A stretch of 7,432 nt of DNA, taken from contig JAITJP010000006.1 of NCBI GenBank assembly GCA_031278835.1, positions 1 through 7,432 of the forward strand. The letters run 5' to 3'. The notes beneath the pieces were generated by a model. It was not told where the DNA came from, did no database searches, and saw nothing but the letters and a program-made list of their open reading frames with translations. Position numbers and translations under genes: made by a program. Below, piece after piece: positions 1-6,233 of the stretch; position 1 is the first letter of the stretch, and every line of letters begins with the position of its first letter. This stretch comes from Deltaproteobacteria bacterium. Its GTDB lineage: Bacteria > Desulfobacterota > Desulfarculia > Adiutricales > Adiutricaceae.

Positions 1-63
1 TTACCCAGCACCTTTGCTTTTAAAGCTAACCAGTAAGCCAAAAATTTTAGCCAAAAACTGATT

Positions 64-316
64 TTTACTAAAATTTACATATGTTTACTACTTAACCTTT
101 AAGCAATTGACATATCTAGTTATTCCTAATCATGTCTCAATTTTTACTACATTTTTTAACTCGTTAGACAAAATTCATCTGTCGCAAAATTTTGCCAAGC
201 CGCCTTAAGATTTTTAAGCCATCCAATATTTTTACTAAATTTTTCACCATGTTAACTAAGATAGCCCCATGTTAAGCGAAAATAATTTGGCCAAATCTAA
301 AAATTTTACTATAATT
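64..316. repeat. Decayed upstream part of a phased TTTACTA array
   Basis: AT-rich non-coding DNA. The heptamer TTTACTA occurs on the + strand at 64-70, 84-90, 143-149, 231-237 and 305-311, and again in the clean tandem units at 394-400 and 484-490. Most start-to-start distances are 74-90 bp, close to the 89/90-bp unit that follows. The text after the 143 copy (TTTTTTAAC..GTTAGACA) resembles the text after the 394 and 484 copies (ATTTAAG..TATTAGATA and ATTTAAG..TCTTAGACA), so these may be older, degraded units of the same array. That common origin is inference. No reading frame here looks coding. Confidence 0.45.
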
Positions 317-509
317 TTAAGGCTATTAGATGGGAGCCTGGGCCATAAAAGCCAAAGGTTAGCCAATTGGGAATCCTGAGATTTAACCTGACCTTTACTA
401 GATATTTAAGCCTATTAGATAGGAGCCCGGGCCATAAAAGCCTATGGCTGGGCCAATTGGGAATCCTGGGATTTAACCTGACCTTTACTAGGTATTTAAG
501 GGTCTTAGA
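317..509. repeat. Imperfect 89/90-bp tandem repeat, two full units plus a partial third
   Basis: Unit 1 is 317-405 (89 bp) and unit 2 is 406-495 (90 bp); they agree at roughly 85 percent of positions. Shared blocks include CCATAAAAGCC, CCAATTGGGAATCCTG and ATTTAACCTGACCTTTACTA. A third unit starts at 496 (TTAAGGGTCTTAGA) but fades after about 14 bases. Differences between units are scattered substitutions plus one 1-bp indel near 351-360 / 441-451. The array ends about 20 bp before the kinase start codon, so it lies in the promoter or 5' leader region of that gene. Both strands stay open across it only because the same repeated text is read twice; this is not coding evidence. Confidence 0.85.
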
Positions 510-529
510 CATTAGCTTTGGGGTGCCAA

Positions 530-2245
530 ATGCAAACCACGCGACTTGAGGATCTTGAGGCTAAACTTGACATATATAAAAGCACTTTAACCGAAATTTA
601 TGAGCGCTATACCCAAAAATTAGAAGAACTGTCCTTGGTTCGGAGGGTAGGTGACGCCCTGCGCACCACCATGACCGTGGAATCGTTGGCCTCGGCTTTA
701 ATGGTCACCGTGGCCCACGAGGTGGTGGCCGATCGCTTGGCCTTGATACTTAAGGAAAATGATGGTGAGCGCTCGGTTTTGCGGGTGGTGGCTTCTTACT
801 GGACCGATCGAGAGGAATTTAAATATTACCCCGAAGGGCAGGGGCGTCTTTGGAGTTTGGCTTCTTTGGGGCCTGGTTTTAAAGAAGTCGAGGTCACCGG
901 GCCCATCACCGTGCCCGAGGCCCCAGAGGGGGCCGATCCCACGGCCCAGGAACCCGAGAGCCCTAGAACGATTTTACTGGCCCCGTTTTTGGTTAGGGGT
1001 CGTTTTTTGGGTTTACTGGTCCTCTCAAAGCCACAAGCCCAGCCCTTTTCCAGCGAAAACGAGCACATGCTTTCCATTATGGCTGACCAGGCCAGCGCCG
1101 TCCTTTCAAACGTTCAATTGTTCGATGAGCTTAGCCGTATCAACACTCGTCTAAGCGATTCCGAGCGCCGGGCCAGGGAGACCTCGGATTATCTGGAGAG
1201 ATTGCTGGAAACGGCCAATGACGCCATTTTGACTCTAGACGGCCAGGGCCGGGTTACTTACTCCAATCGCAAGGCCGGGCAGTGGGGCTGGACCAAAGAA
1301 GAATTAATGGGCCGAGAATTTAGGGCCTTTTTGGAAAACGATCCCCGGCTGGCCGAGTGGGAAGTCAGTAGCCCCCCTCCGGCCGACAGTGTCCTTGAGG
1401 CCATCTTGATTACCCCCAGCGGGGAACGGCGGACCATCTTGATTTCCACTTCGGGCGTGGGCCTCGATAATGTCAGCAGTTCTCAGCAGACCTTCATGCT
1501 TATGGTCAGCGATTTAACGGAACGCCGGCAATTGGAAAGGCAGCTCCTGCACAGCGAAAAACTGGCTTCCATTGGCCTTTTGGCCGCCGGGGTGGCCCAC
1601 GAGGTCGGCAATCCCTTATCGGCCATCTCCGGCTACGCCCAAATTTTGGAAGCCGGGGTGGAAAGCGAAGAAGAACGCTTGGAGTATTTGACGGCCATCT
1701 TAAACCAGACCGGCCGGATTCAAAAAATTTTACGGGAGTTACTCGATTACTCAAGGCCTTCAAAAGGCTTGTCAGAGACCTTGGATTTGAGTCAGCATTT
1801 GCCAAAAATCATGGGCATGTTGGAAAGTCAGAGAGCCATCTCGCGCATGCGAGTCGTCTACGACCATGGTTTTGACCAAGCCCATCTGGTCACCCTGGAC
1901 CGCGACCATCTGGCCCAGATTGTCATAATAATCACCATGAACGCCGCCCAGGCCATGAACGAACAAAGCCAGCCCGAGCCCACCTTCACCTTGGGCCTAA
2001 GCCAGGAGTCCGGCTGGGTGGTCATGAGCCTGGCCGATAATGGGCCCGGTATGAGCCCCGAGGTTCGTAAACGCGTTTTTGATCCCTATTTCACCACCAA
2101 GGGCCCGGGCCAAGGCACCGGGCTGGGCTTGGCCATTTGTCAGCGAATAGTCGATAGTTCCCATGGCCGCTTGGAGCTGACCACCTCCCCGGGGGCCGGG
2201 GCCTCCTTTACCATCCGTTGGCCCAAGGCCGAAAAACTGTATTAA
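530..2245 (+). CDS. Soluble sensor histidine kinase (coiled coil-GAF-PAS-HisKA-HATPase_c)
   Basis: This is a two-component sensor kinase that autophosphorylates on His and passes the phosphate to a response regulator, very probably the one encoded next. The ATG at 530 gives 571 residues and has GGGG at 520-523 as a weak ribosome site; an in-frame TTG at 518 is the alternative. Domains, numbered from the ATG: heptad-like helix about 3-36; GAF sensor domain about 40-195; second helix about 197-225; PAS domain about 224-335; HisKA with the H-box HEVGNPL at 357-363 (phospho-acceptor H357, E358, and N361 at the position associated with phosphatase activity); HATPase_c with N-box MNAAQAM at 470-476, G1 box DNGPGM at 503-508, F-box FDPYFTTK at 517-524 and G2 box GTGLGL at 529-534. 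There is no signal peptide or membrane segment, so it should act in the cytoplasm on a soluble or small-molecule cue; the ligand cannot be told from sequence. One oddity is that the N-box position that is usually Asn, four residues before N471, is Ile467. The tandem array directly upstream is the only visible candidate regulatory element. Confidence 0.95.
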   Translation: MQTTRLEDLEAKLDIYKSTLTEIYERYTQKLEELSLVRRVGDALRTTMTVESLASALMVTVAHEVVADRLALILKENDGERSVLRVVASYWTDREEFKYYPEGQGRLWSLASLGPGFKEVEVTGPITVPEAPEGADPTAQEPESPRTILLAPFLVRGRFLGLLVLSKPQAQPFSSENEHMLSIMADQASAVLSNVQLFDELSRINTRLSDSERRARETSDYLERLLETANDAILTLDGQGRVTYSNRKAGQWGWTKEELMGREFRAFLENDPRLAEWEVSSPPPADSVLEAILITPSGERRTILISTSGVGLDNVSSSQQTFMLMVSDLTERRQLERQLLHSEKLASIGLLAAGVAHEVGNPLSAISGYAQILEAGVESEEERLEYLTAILNQTGRIQKILRELLDYSRPSKGLSETLDLSQHLPKIMGMLESQRAISRMRVVYDHGFDQAHLVTLDRDHLAQIVIIITMNAAQAMNEQSQPEPTFTLGLSQESGWVVMSLADNGPGMSPEVRKRVFDPYFTTKGPGQGTGLGLAICQRIVDSSHGRLELTTSPGAGASFTIRWPKAEKLY

Positions 2246-2293
2246 AAAAACTGGCCGGGCCAAGCTGGCCTGAGCCCAAAAAACTCATTTAAA

Positions 2294-2315
2294 CAAAGCC
2301 CTGGGCAGGGCTTTG
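2294..2315. other. Perfect 9-bp hairpin between kinase and regulator genes
   Basis: The arms CAAAGCCCT (2294-2302) and AGGGCTTTG (2307-2315) pair perfectly around the loop GGGC. It lies about 50 bases after the kinase stop. No T-run follows on the + strand, so it is not a classic terminator in the gene direction. It may instead be a processing, stability or partial attenuation element within a kinase-regulator mRNA. On the minus strand it is followed by a T-richer stretch. The decamer AAGCCCTGGG inside it recurs at 4310 and 5977. Confidence 0.55.
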
Positions 2316-2385
2316 GGACAATAATAACTTATTTAAGTGAAATTAAGTTTAAACTGGTGATTAGCCGCCTAAGGGAGAGAAAATC

Positions 2386-3879
2386 ATGGCCACGGCGCCT
2401 GGACGGATCTTGATTGTTGATGATGAAGAACATATACGCAAGATCATGTCCATCATGCTGACTAAGAGGGGATATCATTGCCGGACGGCCGAATCGGCTA
2501 AGGAAGCCTTGCGAGTGGTGGCCAAAGAAACCTTTGACGTGGTTTTTAGCGATCTTAACATGCCCGGGATGGACGGCCTGGGCTTGTTGGCCCAGTTAAG
2601 GACCGAGGTGCCGGACACCTTGGTCATCATGGTCACGGCCTTCGCTTCAATCGACACGGCCATAAAGGCCATGAAAGAAGGGGCCTACGATTACATCGCC
2701 AAACCCTTTAACGAAGAAGAAATCGTCCTGGTTTTGGAAAAAGCCTTGGAGCGCGGGCGCCTTTTGGACGAAAATAAACGTCTAAAAAGGGAAATCAGCG
2801 AACGGCGCGACGCCAACGTATTTTTGGGCCAAAGCGCCGCCATTACCAAGGTCTTTGACATCATCGCCAAAGTGGCCGAGACCAAGGCCACGGTCTTGAT
2901 TATTGGCGAGAGCGGCACGGGCAAAGAACTGGCCGCCCGTTCCATTCATCAAAACGGGCCCAGGGCCGATCGGCCCTTCGTGGCCGTTAATTGCGGAGCC
3001 ATCCCGCAAAACCTCATGGAAAGTGAGTTTTTTGGTCACGTCAAGGGGGCTTTTACCGGGGCCGATCGGGCCAAAACCGGGCTGGTGGCCGAGGCCGACG
3101 GCGGAACGCTTTTTTTGGACGAGGTTAGTGAACTGCCTTTGGAAATGCAAGTAAAATTACTGCGGGTCCTCCAGGAAGAAGAAGTTAAAAAAATAGGCGA
3201 AAACACGCCCCAAAAGGTCGATTTGAGGGTTTTGGCTGCCACCAATAAAAATCTCAAAGAAGAAGTGGCCATGGGCCGCTTTAGGGAGGATCTCTACTAT
3301 CGCCTAAACGTCATAAGCCTTAGGATGCCGCCCCTTCGGGAGAGACCCGAAGACATTCCCATGTTGGCCACCCATTTTTTGGCCCAGGCCGTTACCAAAA
3401 ATAATCTCCAGCCCAAGCGCATGGCCCCGGCGGCCTTACGGGTCATGGCCTCCCAAACTTGGAACGGTAACGTTAGGGCCTTAAAAAACGTCGTGGAGCA
3501 GGCGGCCATCATGAGTGACGGCCCGGTTATCCGGCCCGAGGATTTGCCCTTTAACCTGACCCCGAAAACTTTTGACCCCAGCCATGAGGCGCCCCTGGAG
3601 GCCCCCATAGTTCGTATCCCCAATGACTGGACTGACTTAAAATTAGCCGTAAAAAATCTGACCGAACTGGCCGAAACCGAGATGATTGGCCGAAGCCTGG
3701 CCGCCAATGGCGGTAACCGGACCCAAACCGCCAAAGCTCTGGGACTAAGCCGCCGGGCCTTAATCACCAAAATAGCTCTCTACAATCTGGACAATTATTC
3801 GTCAGATAAAAATCTTGATGAGCATGACGAAAATTCCCCCCAGGCTGAGGCCGATGAGCAAAGCGGCCCCGGGCTTTGA
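2386..3879 (+). CDS. Sigma-54-dependent NtrC-family response regulator
   Basis: This DNA-binding activator, once phosphorylated, hydrolyses ATP to open sigma-54 RNA polymerase promoters. It has 497 residues, with the ATG at 2386 preceded by a good ribosome site (AGGGAGAG, 2372-2379). REC domain 1-125: acidic pocket D12/D13, phospho-acceptor D56 in FSDLNMPGMDG, T84 and K106. AAA+ domain about 147-388: Walker A GESGTGKE 174-181, sigma-54 contact loop GAFTGA 221-226 (intact), Walker B GGTLFLDE with D245/E246, sensor I ATN 285-287, and arginine-finger region FREDLYYRLNV with R300 and R306. The sensor II region reads WNGNVRALKN at 359-368, where the family usually has WPGNVREL. A Fis-type HTH lies at about 425-468 (TQTAKALGLSRRALITK). 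An acidic tail of about 28 residues extends past the HTH and is not part of the usual fold. The intact GAFTGA and Walker motifs argue for a working activator. It is co-oriented with the kinase 140 bp upstream, its expected partner. No -24/-12 promoter was recognised in the window, so its targets are unknown. Confidence 0.96.
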   Translation: MATAPGRILIVDDEEHIRKIMSIMLTKRGYHCRTAESAKEALRVVAKETFDVVFSDLNMPGMDGLGLLAQLRTEVPDTLVIMVTAFASIDTAIKAMKEGAYDYIAKPFNEEEIVLVLEKALERGRLLDENKRLKREISERRDANVFLGQSAAITKVFDIIAKVAETKATVLIIGESGTGKELAARSIHQNGPRADRPFVAVNCGAIPQNLMESEFFGHVKGAFTGADRAKTGLVAEADGGTLFLDEVSELPLEMQVKLLRVLQEEEVKKIGENTPQKVDLRVLAATNKNLKEEVAMGRFREDLYYRLNVISLRMPPLRERPEDIPMLATHFLAQAVTKNNLQPKRMAPAALRVMASQTWNGNVRALKNVVEQAAIMSDGPVIRPEDLPFNLTPKTFDPSHEAPLEAPIVRIPNDWTDLKLAVKNLTELAETEMIGRSLAANGGNRTQTAKALGLSRRALITKIALYNLDNYSSDKNLDEHDENSPQAEADEQSGPGL

Positions 3880-4208
3880 TTGGCCCGCTAAGAAACGGCC
3901 ACCCCATAAGCCAAAATCAAAATTGATGGTGATTTTCCTAGTCGTCCGGCCCTTTTAGCCACCAGGCTCATAAAGGGGTCAAATAGCCCCTTGGCGGCCT
4001 TTGACCGCCAAACTGGCATAAACACCCGCTTCAAGCCATTTGAAGGGCTGCCAGGCCCCAAAATGACCGTTTATGGGGAGTTTTGGGGAGGACCTGAGAC
4101 CTCCAAAAAAGGCTCGGCGGGAAAATCCGAAAAACCGGACCGGTTCGGGGGCCAAGTTGACCCATTTCGTTTTTTAAAATTGACACAAAATTTTAAAAAT
4201 TTTCAACC
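3880..4208. other. Non-coding spacer after the regulator gene
   Basis: About 330 bp with no convincing gene. Both strands carry open stretches of 60-75 codons, but these have no ribosome site and no recognisable family. It holds several GC-rich hairpins: 3973-4010 (listed separately), CTTCAA/TTGAAG at 4030-4046, and GGAGG/CCTCC around 4086-4105. The composition shifts to AT-rich from about 4165 onward, towards the promoter at 4209. Confidence 0.6.
3973..4010 (+). terminator. Back-to-back hairpins, possible terminator of the regulator gene
   Basis: Hairpin 1: AAGGGGT (3973-3979) pairs with GCCCCTT (3986-3992), including one G-T wobble, around a 6-base loop. Hairpin 2: TGGCGG (3992-3997) pairs with CCGCCA (4005-4010) around a 7-base loop. 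They start about 95 bases after the regulator stop codon. No T-run follows, so if termination happens here it is not a standard intrinsic terminator; protecting the mRNA 3' end is equally possible. Confidence 0.35.
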
Positions 4209-4237
4209 TTTATAAAGAATTAATGTCTTGTTATAAT
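4209..4237 (+). promoter_or_regulatory. Extended -10 sigma-70-type promoter
   Basis: A perfect TATAAT at 4232-4237 is preceded by TG at 4229-4230 with one base between, the extended -10 form. A weak -35, TTTATA at 4209-4214 (four of six bases match TTGACA), sits at the preferred 17-bp spacing. Transcription would begin near 4243-4245. A separate perfect TTGACA at 4180-4185 has no suitably spaced -10. This promoter would make either a small RNA ending near 4405 or a leader of about 285 nt for the M48-like gene at 4530. Confidence 0.6.
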
Positions 4238-4243
4238 GGGTTA

Positions 4244-4405
4244 GGATTGGCCCTGGGCTTTAGGTCAGGGGCGAAAAATAGGCCTGAGTATTTTTTATCA
4301 AAAGGCCTTAAGCCCTGGGGACTTTGTAAGTCAAGGCCCGGGCCGGGCTGGGCCGGCCCTCTTGGCCAAGCCAGCTCACTGGGTCATTGTGGCCTGTTTT
4401 TTTTT
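4244..4405 (+). ncRNA. Candidate structured small RNA or attenuated leader
   Basis: Downstream of the extended -10 promoter, the sequence folds into several stems. The outer stem pairs 4251-4264 with 4306-4319 (12 pairs over 14 positions, with two T-T mismatches). Inside it, TCAGG at 4265-4269 pairs with CCTGA at 4283-4287. A third stem pairs GGGCCGG at 4340-4346 with CCGGCCC at 4353-4359. A T9 run at 4397-4405 could be the release site, although the strongest stem is about 38 bases before it. It matches no known riboswitch or sRNA family that I recognise. Function is unknown; control of the downstream membrane gene is inference from position. A 64-codon open frame from 4223 overlaps it, but its ATG lies inside the promoter, so I do not call it a gene. 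Confidence 0.35.
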
Positions 4406-4529
4406 CTGGAAAAATAGCTTATGGTTTTTTTTAGTTCGATAGTATGACTAAATAGGGCTAAATTTTTAATCCTATTAGCTTATAGCCAGTTGATTATTAA
4501 CTGTAAAATTTAATTTATATGGTGGCTTA

Positions 4530-5846
4530 ATGTTTAAAAAGCTATTTTCCAAGGCTAATTTTGAAGAAAAATCCAACCTTTATACCACCTTGGATTTTCT
4601 TTTAGCTAGTCTTAGCCGACTGGTTGAACTGACGGCCTTGCTTTTGTTGGCCTCGGGCTTGGCCGACAAGCTGGCCAACGTTTACGTTAGACCTTTTAGC
4701 GAAAAACCCCTGGAACTTTTGCTTTTGGCCCCGATGATCATATTTTTTACCCTGGTGGTCTCGGTCTGCCCGGCCATTAGGTCCAGGCTTAGGACCGAGT
4801 GTGGCCTTGACACCAGAAGCCTGAAGTCCAAGTTGACCATAGTTTTACCCTATTGGATCTTTGGTTTTTTCTATCTCTGGCTGGTCTCCTGGCTACTTTT
4901 GCAAAACATGAATAACGGCCAGTTGATCATCTGGACCTTTACCCTCGCCACGTCTTTGTGGGCCTTAATCATTTTGGAGGCCGTGACCAAACATCTGGAA
5001 GTAAAAGCCAAGTTAAGGGAGATGACCGGGGAAGAGTTTCCCGAGGGCCTGCACGGCTTTTTTGAAAAGTGGCAAAAAAACGAGGGCGGCAAGCTCATGG
5101 TTTGCCAAAATTTCGGTCCTGGGCTGACCATGCCCACCTACCAAGGCCAAAACTTGATCGTGACCGAAAAGGCCCTGGCCGCCTTTCAACCCGAGTCTTT
5201 AAAGGCTGGCTTAATCATGGCCATGGTGGCCCAGATGCTCAAGCTCAAGAGAAACTATCTTATCCTGCGCTTGGTGGCCATCACCATGGCCGTCCCGGCC
5301 TCGATGATGCTTTTATACAGTCTGGGTTTTATGATGGGCTATCCGGTCGTGGTCAGGGTCAGTAACGTGGCCTTGGTTTGGCTGGGCTGTTGGCTAAGTT
5401 TTCATGTCTCAAACCTGGTCATGAATTTTATTAGCCGGATACTGATTCATCGCCTTAATCTGGCTACCATTGCCATTATGGGTCAGATCATGCCTTTAAT
5501 TAAGGCCATTGAAACCATGTCTCAATATAACCTTTTGCCAAAAAAGTTACCTTGGTGGAAAGTTTTTGGTAGCTCTTACCCCGGTCCCAAGGATCAGATC
5601 CGCTCCATCATGAATGGTTTGGGCGATCACTCGGCTAAGGCGGCTAAAAAAGTCCCCGCCCAGCCCAAGGATCTGGCCCAAGCCAAAGTCAAGACCGAGG
5701 AAATTTTCGCCGAGCCCCAAAAGGCCGACTCCAACGGCCAAGGGCCCTTCAAGGACAAGATTCGCTACAAAGTTTCTGACGATTCCGAGGATAACAATTT
5801 CGATAATTTCGACAATCCCGAGGAAAAAGATCGCTCCGAGGATTGA
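4530..5846 (+). CDS. M48 (Ste24/HtpX-like) membrane protein with a lost active site
   Basis: 438 residues; ATG at 4530 with GGTGG at 4521-4525 as ribosome site. Hydrophobic segments lie at about 22-45, 60-82, 102-124, 131-151, 243-266 and 273-300, so it is an inner-membrane protein. The middle follows the M48 zinc-protease layout: FGPGLTMP (195-202), then LIVTEKALAAFQPESLKAGL (209-228). At the place of the HExxH zinc site it reads AMVAQ (231-235), so both His ligands and the catalytic Glu are gone. The later ExxAD-type third ligand site reads IHRLN (306-310). The conserved S-x-HP motif near the end of the domain reads SSYPGPKDQIRSI (348-360), with Tyr for His. All active-site positions have changed while the rest of the domain and an uninterrupted frame are kept, which points to a selected pseudoprotease rather than a dead gene. 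The tail (about 365-438) is charged, Lys/Pro-rich and then Asp/Asn-rich, and probably disordered. It may act as a membrane scaffold, substrate-binding or regulatory subunit; no partner is visible. It follows the two-component genes in the same direction. Confidence 0.75.
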   Translation: MFKKLFSKANFEEKSNLYTTLDFLLASLSRLVELTALLLLASGLADKLANVYVRPFSEKPLELLLLAPMIIFFTLVVSVCPAIRSRLRTECGLDTRSLKSKLTIVLPYWIFGFFYLWLVSWLLLQNMNNGQLIIWTFTLATSLWALIILEAVTKHLEVKAKLREMTGEEFPEGLHGFFEKWQKNEGGKLMVCQNFGPGLTMPTYQGQNLIVTEKALAAFQPESLKAGLIMAMVAQMLKLKRNYLILRLVAITMAVPASMMLLYSLGFMMGYPVVVRVSNVALVWLGCWLSFHVSNLVMNFISRILIHRLNLATIAIMGQIMPLIKAIETMSQYNLLPKKLPWWKVFGSSYPGPKDQIRSIMNGLGDHSAKAAKKVPAQPKDLAQAKVKTEEIFAEPQKADSNGQGPFKDKIRYKVSDDSEDNNFDNFDNPEEKDRSED

Positions 5847-5903
5847 ATTTTTGGCCCGTTGAGAAAAAAAGATCGCTCCGAGGATTGTATTTTTTTGGCT
5901 TAA
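5820..5903 (+). repeat. 41/42-bp tandem duplication across the stop codon of the M48-like gene
   Basis: Copy 1 (about 5820-5860) and copy 2 (about 5861-5902) share the 22-base block at 5824-5845 and 5866-5887 (AAAAAGATCGCTCCGAGG...), each followed by an A/T-rich run and TTGGC. The spacing of the shared block is 42 bp, so copy 2 is in the same reading frame as copy 1. Copy 1 holds the TGA stop (5844-5846); the matching codon in copy 2 is TGT, and that frame then runs to TAA at 5901-5903. A recent slip or duplication is the simplest reading. Confidence 0.85.
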
Positions 5904-5962
5904 GTCAAGGGCGCCTGGGCCTTGGAAATTTTCCCCCTTAAGAAGCATTTTAGCCAAAAATA

Positions 5963-5981
5963 GGCTTTTTGCTGAAAAGCC
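5963..5981 (+). terminator. Hairpin downstream of the M48-like gene, possible terminator
   Basis: GGCTTTT (5963-5969) pairs with AAAAGCC (5975-5981) around a 5-base loop. The palindrome TGGGCCCA follows, then a T5 run at 5996-6000. The T-run is about 15 bases from the stem, so termination is plausible but not textbook. The element starts about 115 bases after the stop codon. Confidence 0.35.
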
Positions 5982-6041
5982 CTGGGCCCAATAAGTTTTT
6001 AATCAAAAATTTTTATAAGTGAGCCGATCCAAAAATAGGCT

Positions 6042-6098
6042 GGGCCAAAGCCGGCTTTGGCTTAGTTTGGCCCGGAGCGGCCCGGGGCGGCCCAGGTC
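6042..6098. repeat. 18-bp perfect palindrome followed by three GC-rich decamers
   Basis: GCCAAAGCCGGCTTTGGC at 6044-6061 is its own reverse complement. A competing outer stem pairs GGGCCAAA (6042-6049) with TTTGGCCC (6066-6073). Three 10-bp units follow: GGCCCGGAGC (6069-6078), GGCCCGGGGC (6079-6088) and GGCCCAGGTC (6089-6098). The block sits in AT-rich flanks. The rest of 5904-6230 shows no gene; it also holds CCAAAAATAGGCT twice (5954-5966 and 6029-6041). Confidence 0.75.
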
Positions 6099-6233
6099 AG
6101 CTTTAGCCGTTTGTCCACCCTGAGCCTAGATAGAATTGAAAAAATTTATAAACGCATTGCAGATTTCGCCTATTTTACAGATATTAAATTTGGTTGCCTT
6201 TTAAAAAATTGGCCTAATACTTAAATTTTGTTC

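Noticed and set aside
107..135. Perfect TTGACA at 107-112 as a promoter for the kinase
   Set aside because: No acceptable -10 at 15-19 bp spacing; it is also about 420 bp from the start codon in very AT-rich DNA.
367..549. Open frames on both strands across the tandem repeats
   Set aside because: They only read the same repeated text twice, overlap the kinase start and have no ribosome site or family resemblance.
4015..4030. TGGCAT....GCT as a sigma-54 promoter
   Set aside because: GG to GC spacing is one base too long and the -12 TTGC is missing. No other -24/-12 site was found in the spacers.
3991..4215. Open frame of 74 codons (+), and a roughly 64-codon open frame on the minus strand of the same spacer
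   Set aside because: No ribosome site, no known domain, full of hairpin sequence; both strands being open suggests composition rather than coding.
4223..4417. 64-codon ORF upstream of the M48-like gene
   Set aside because: Its ATG overlaps the TATAAT promoter and the product is low-complexity Gly/Pro/Leu from GGCC-rich stems.
5844..5903. Selenocysteine at the TGA of the M48-like gene
   Set aside because: TGA versus TGT in the duplicate is suggestive only; no SECIS-like stem is evident and the residue lies in a disordered tail.
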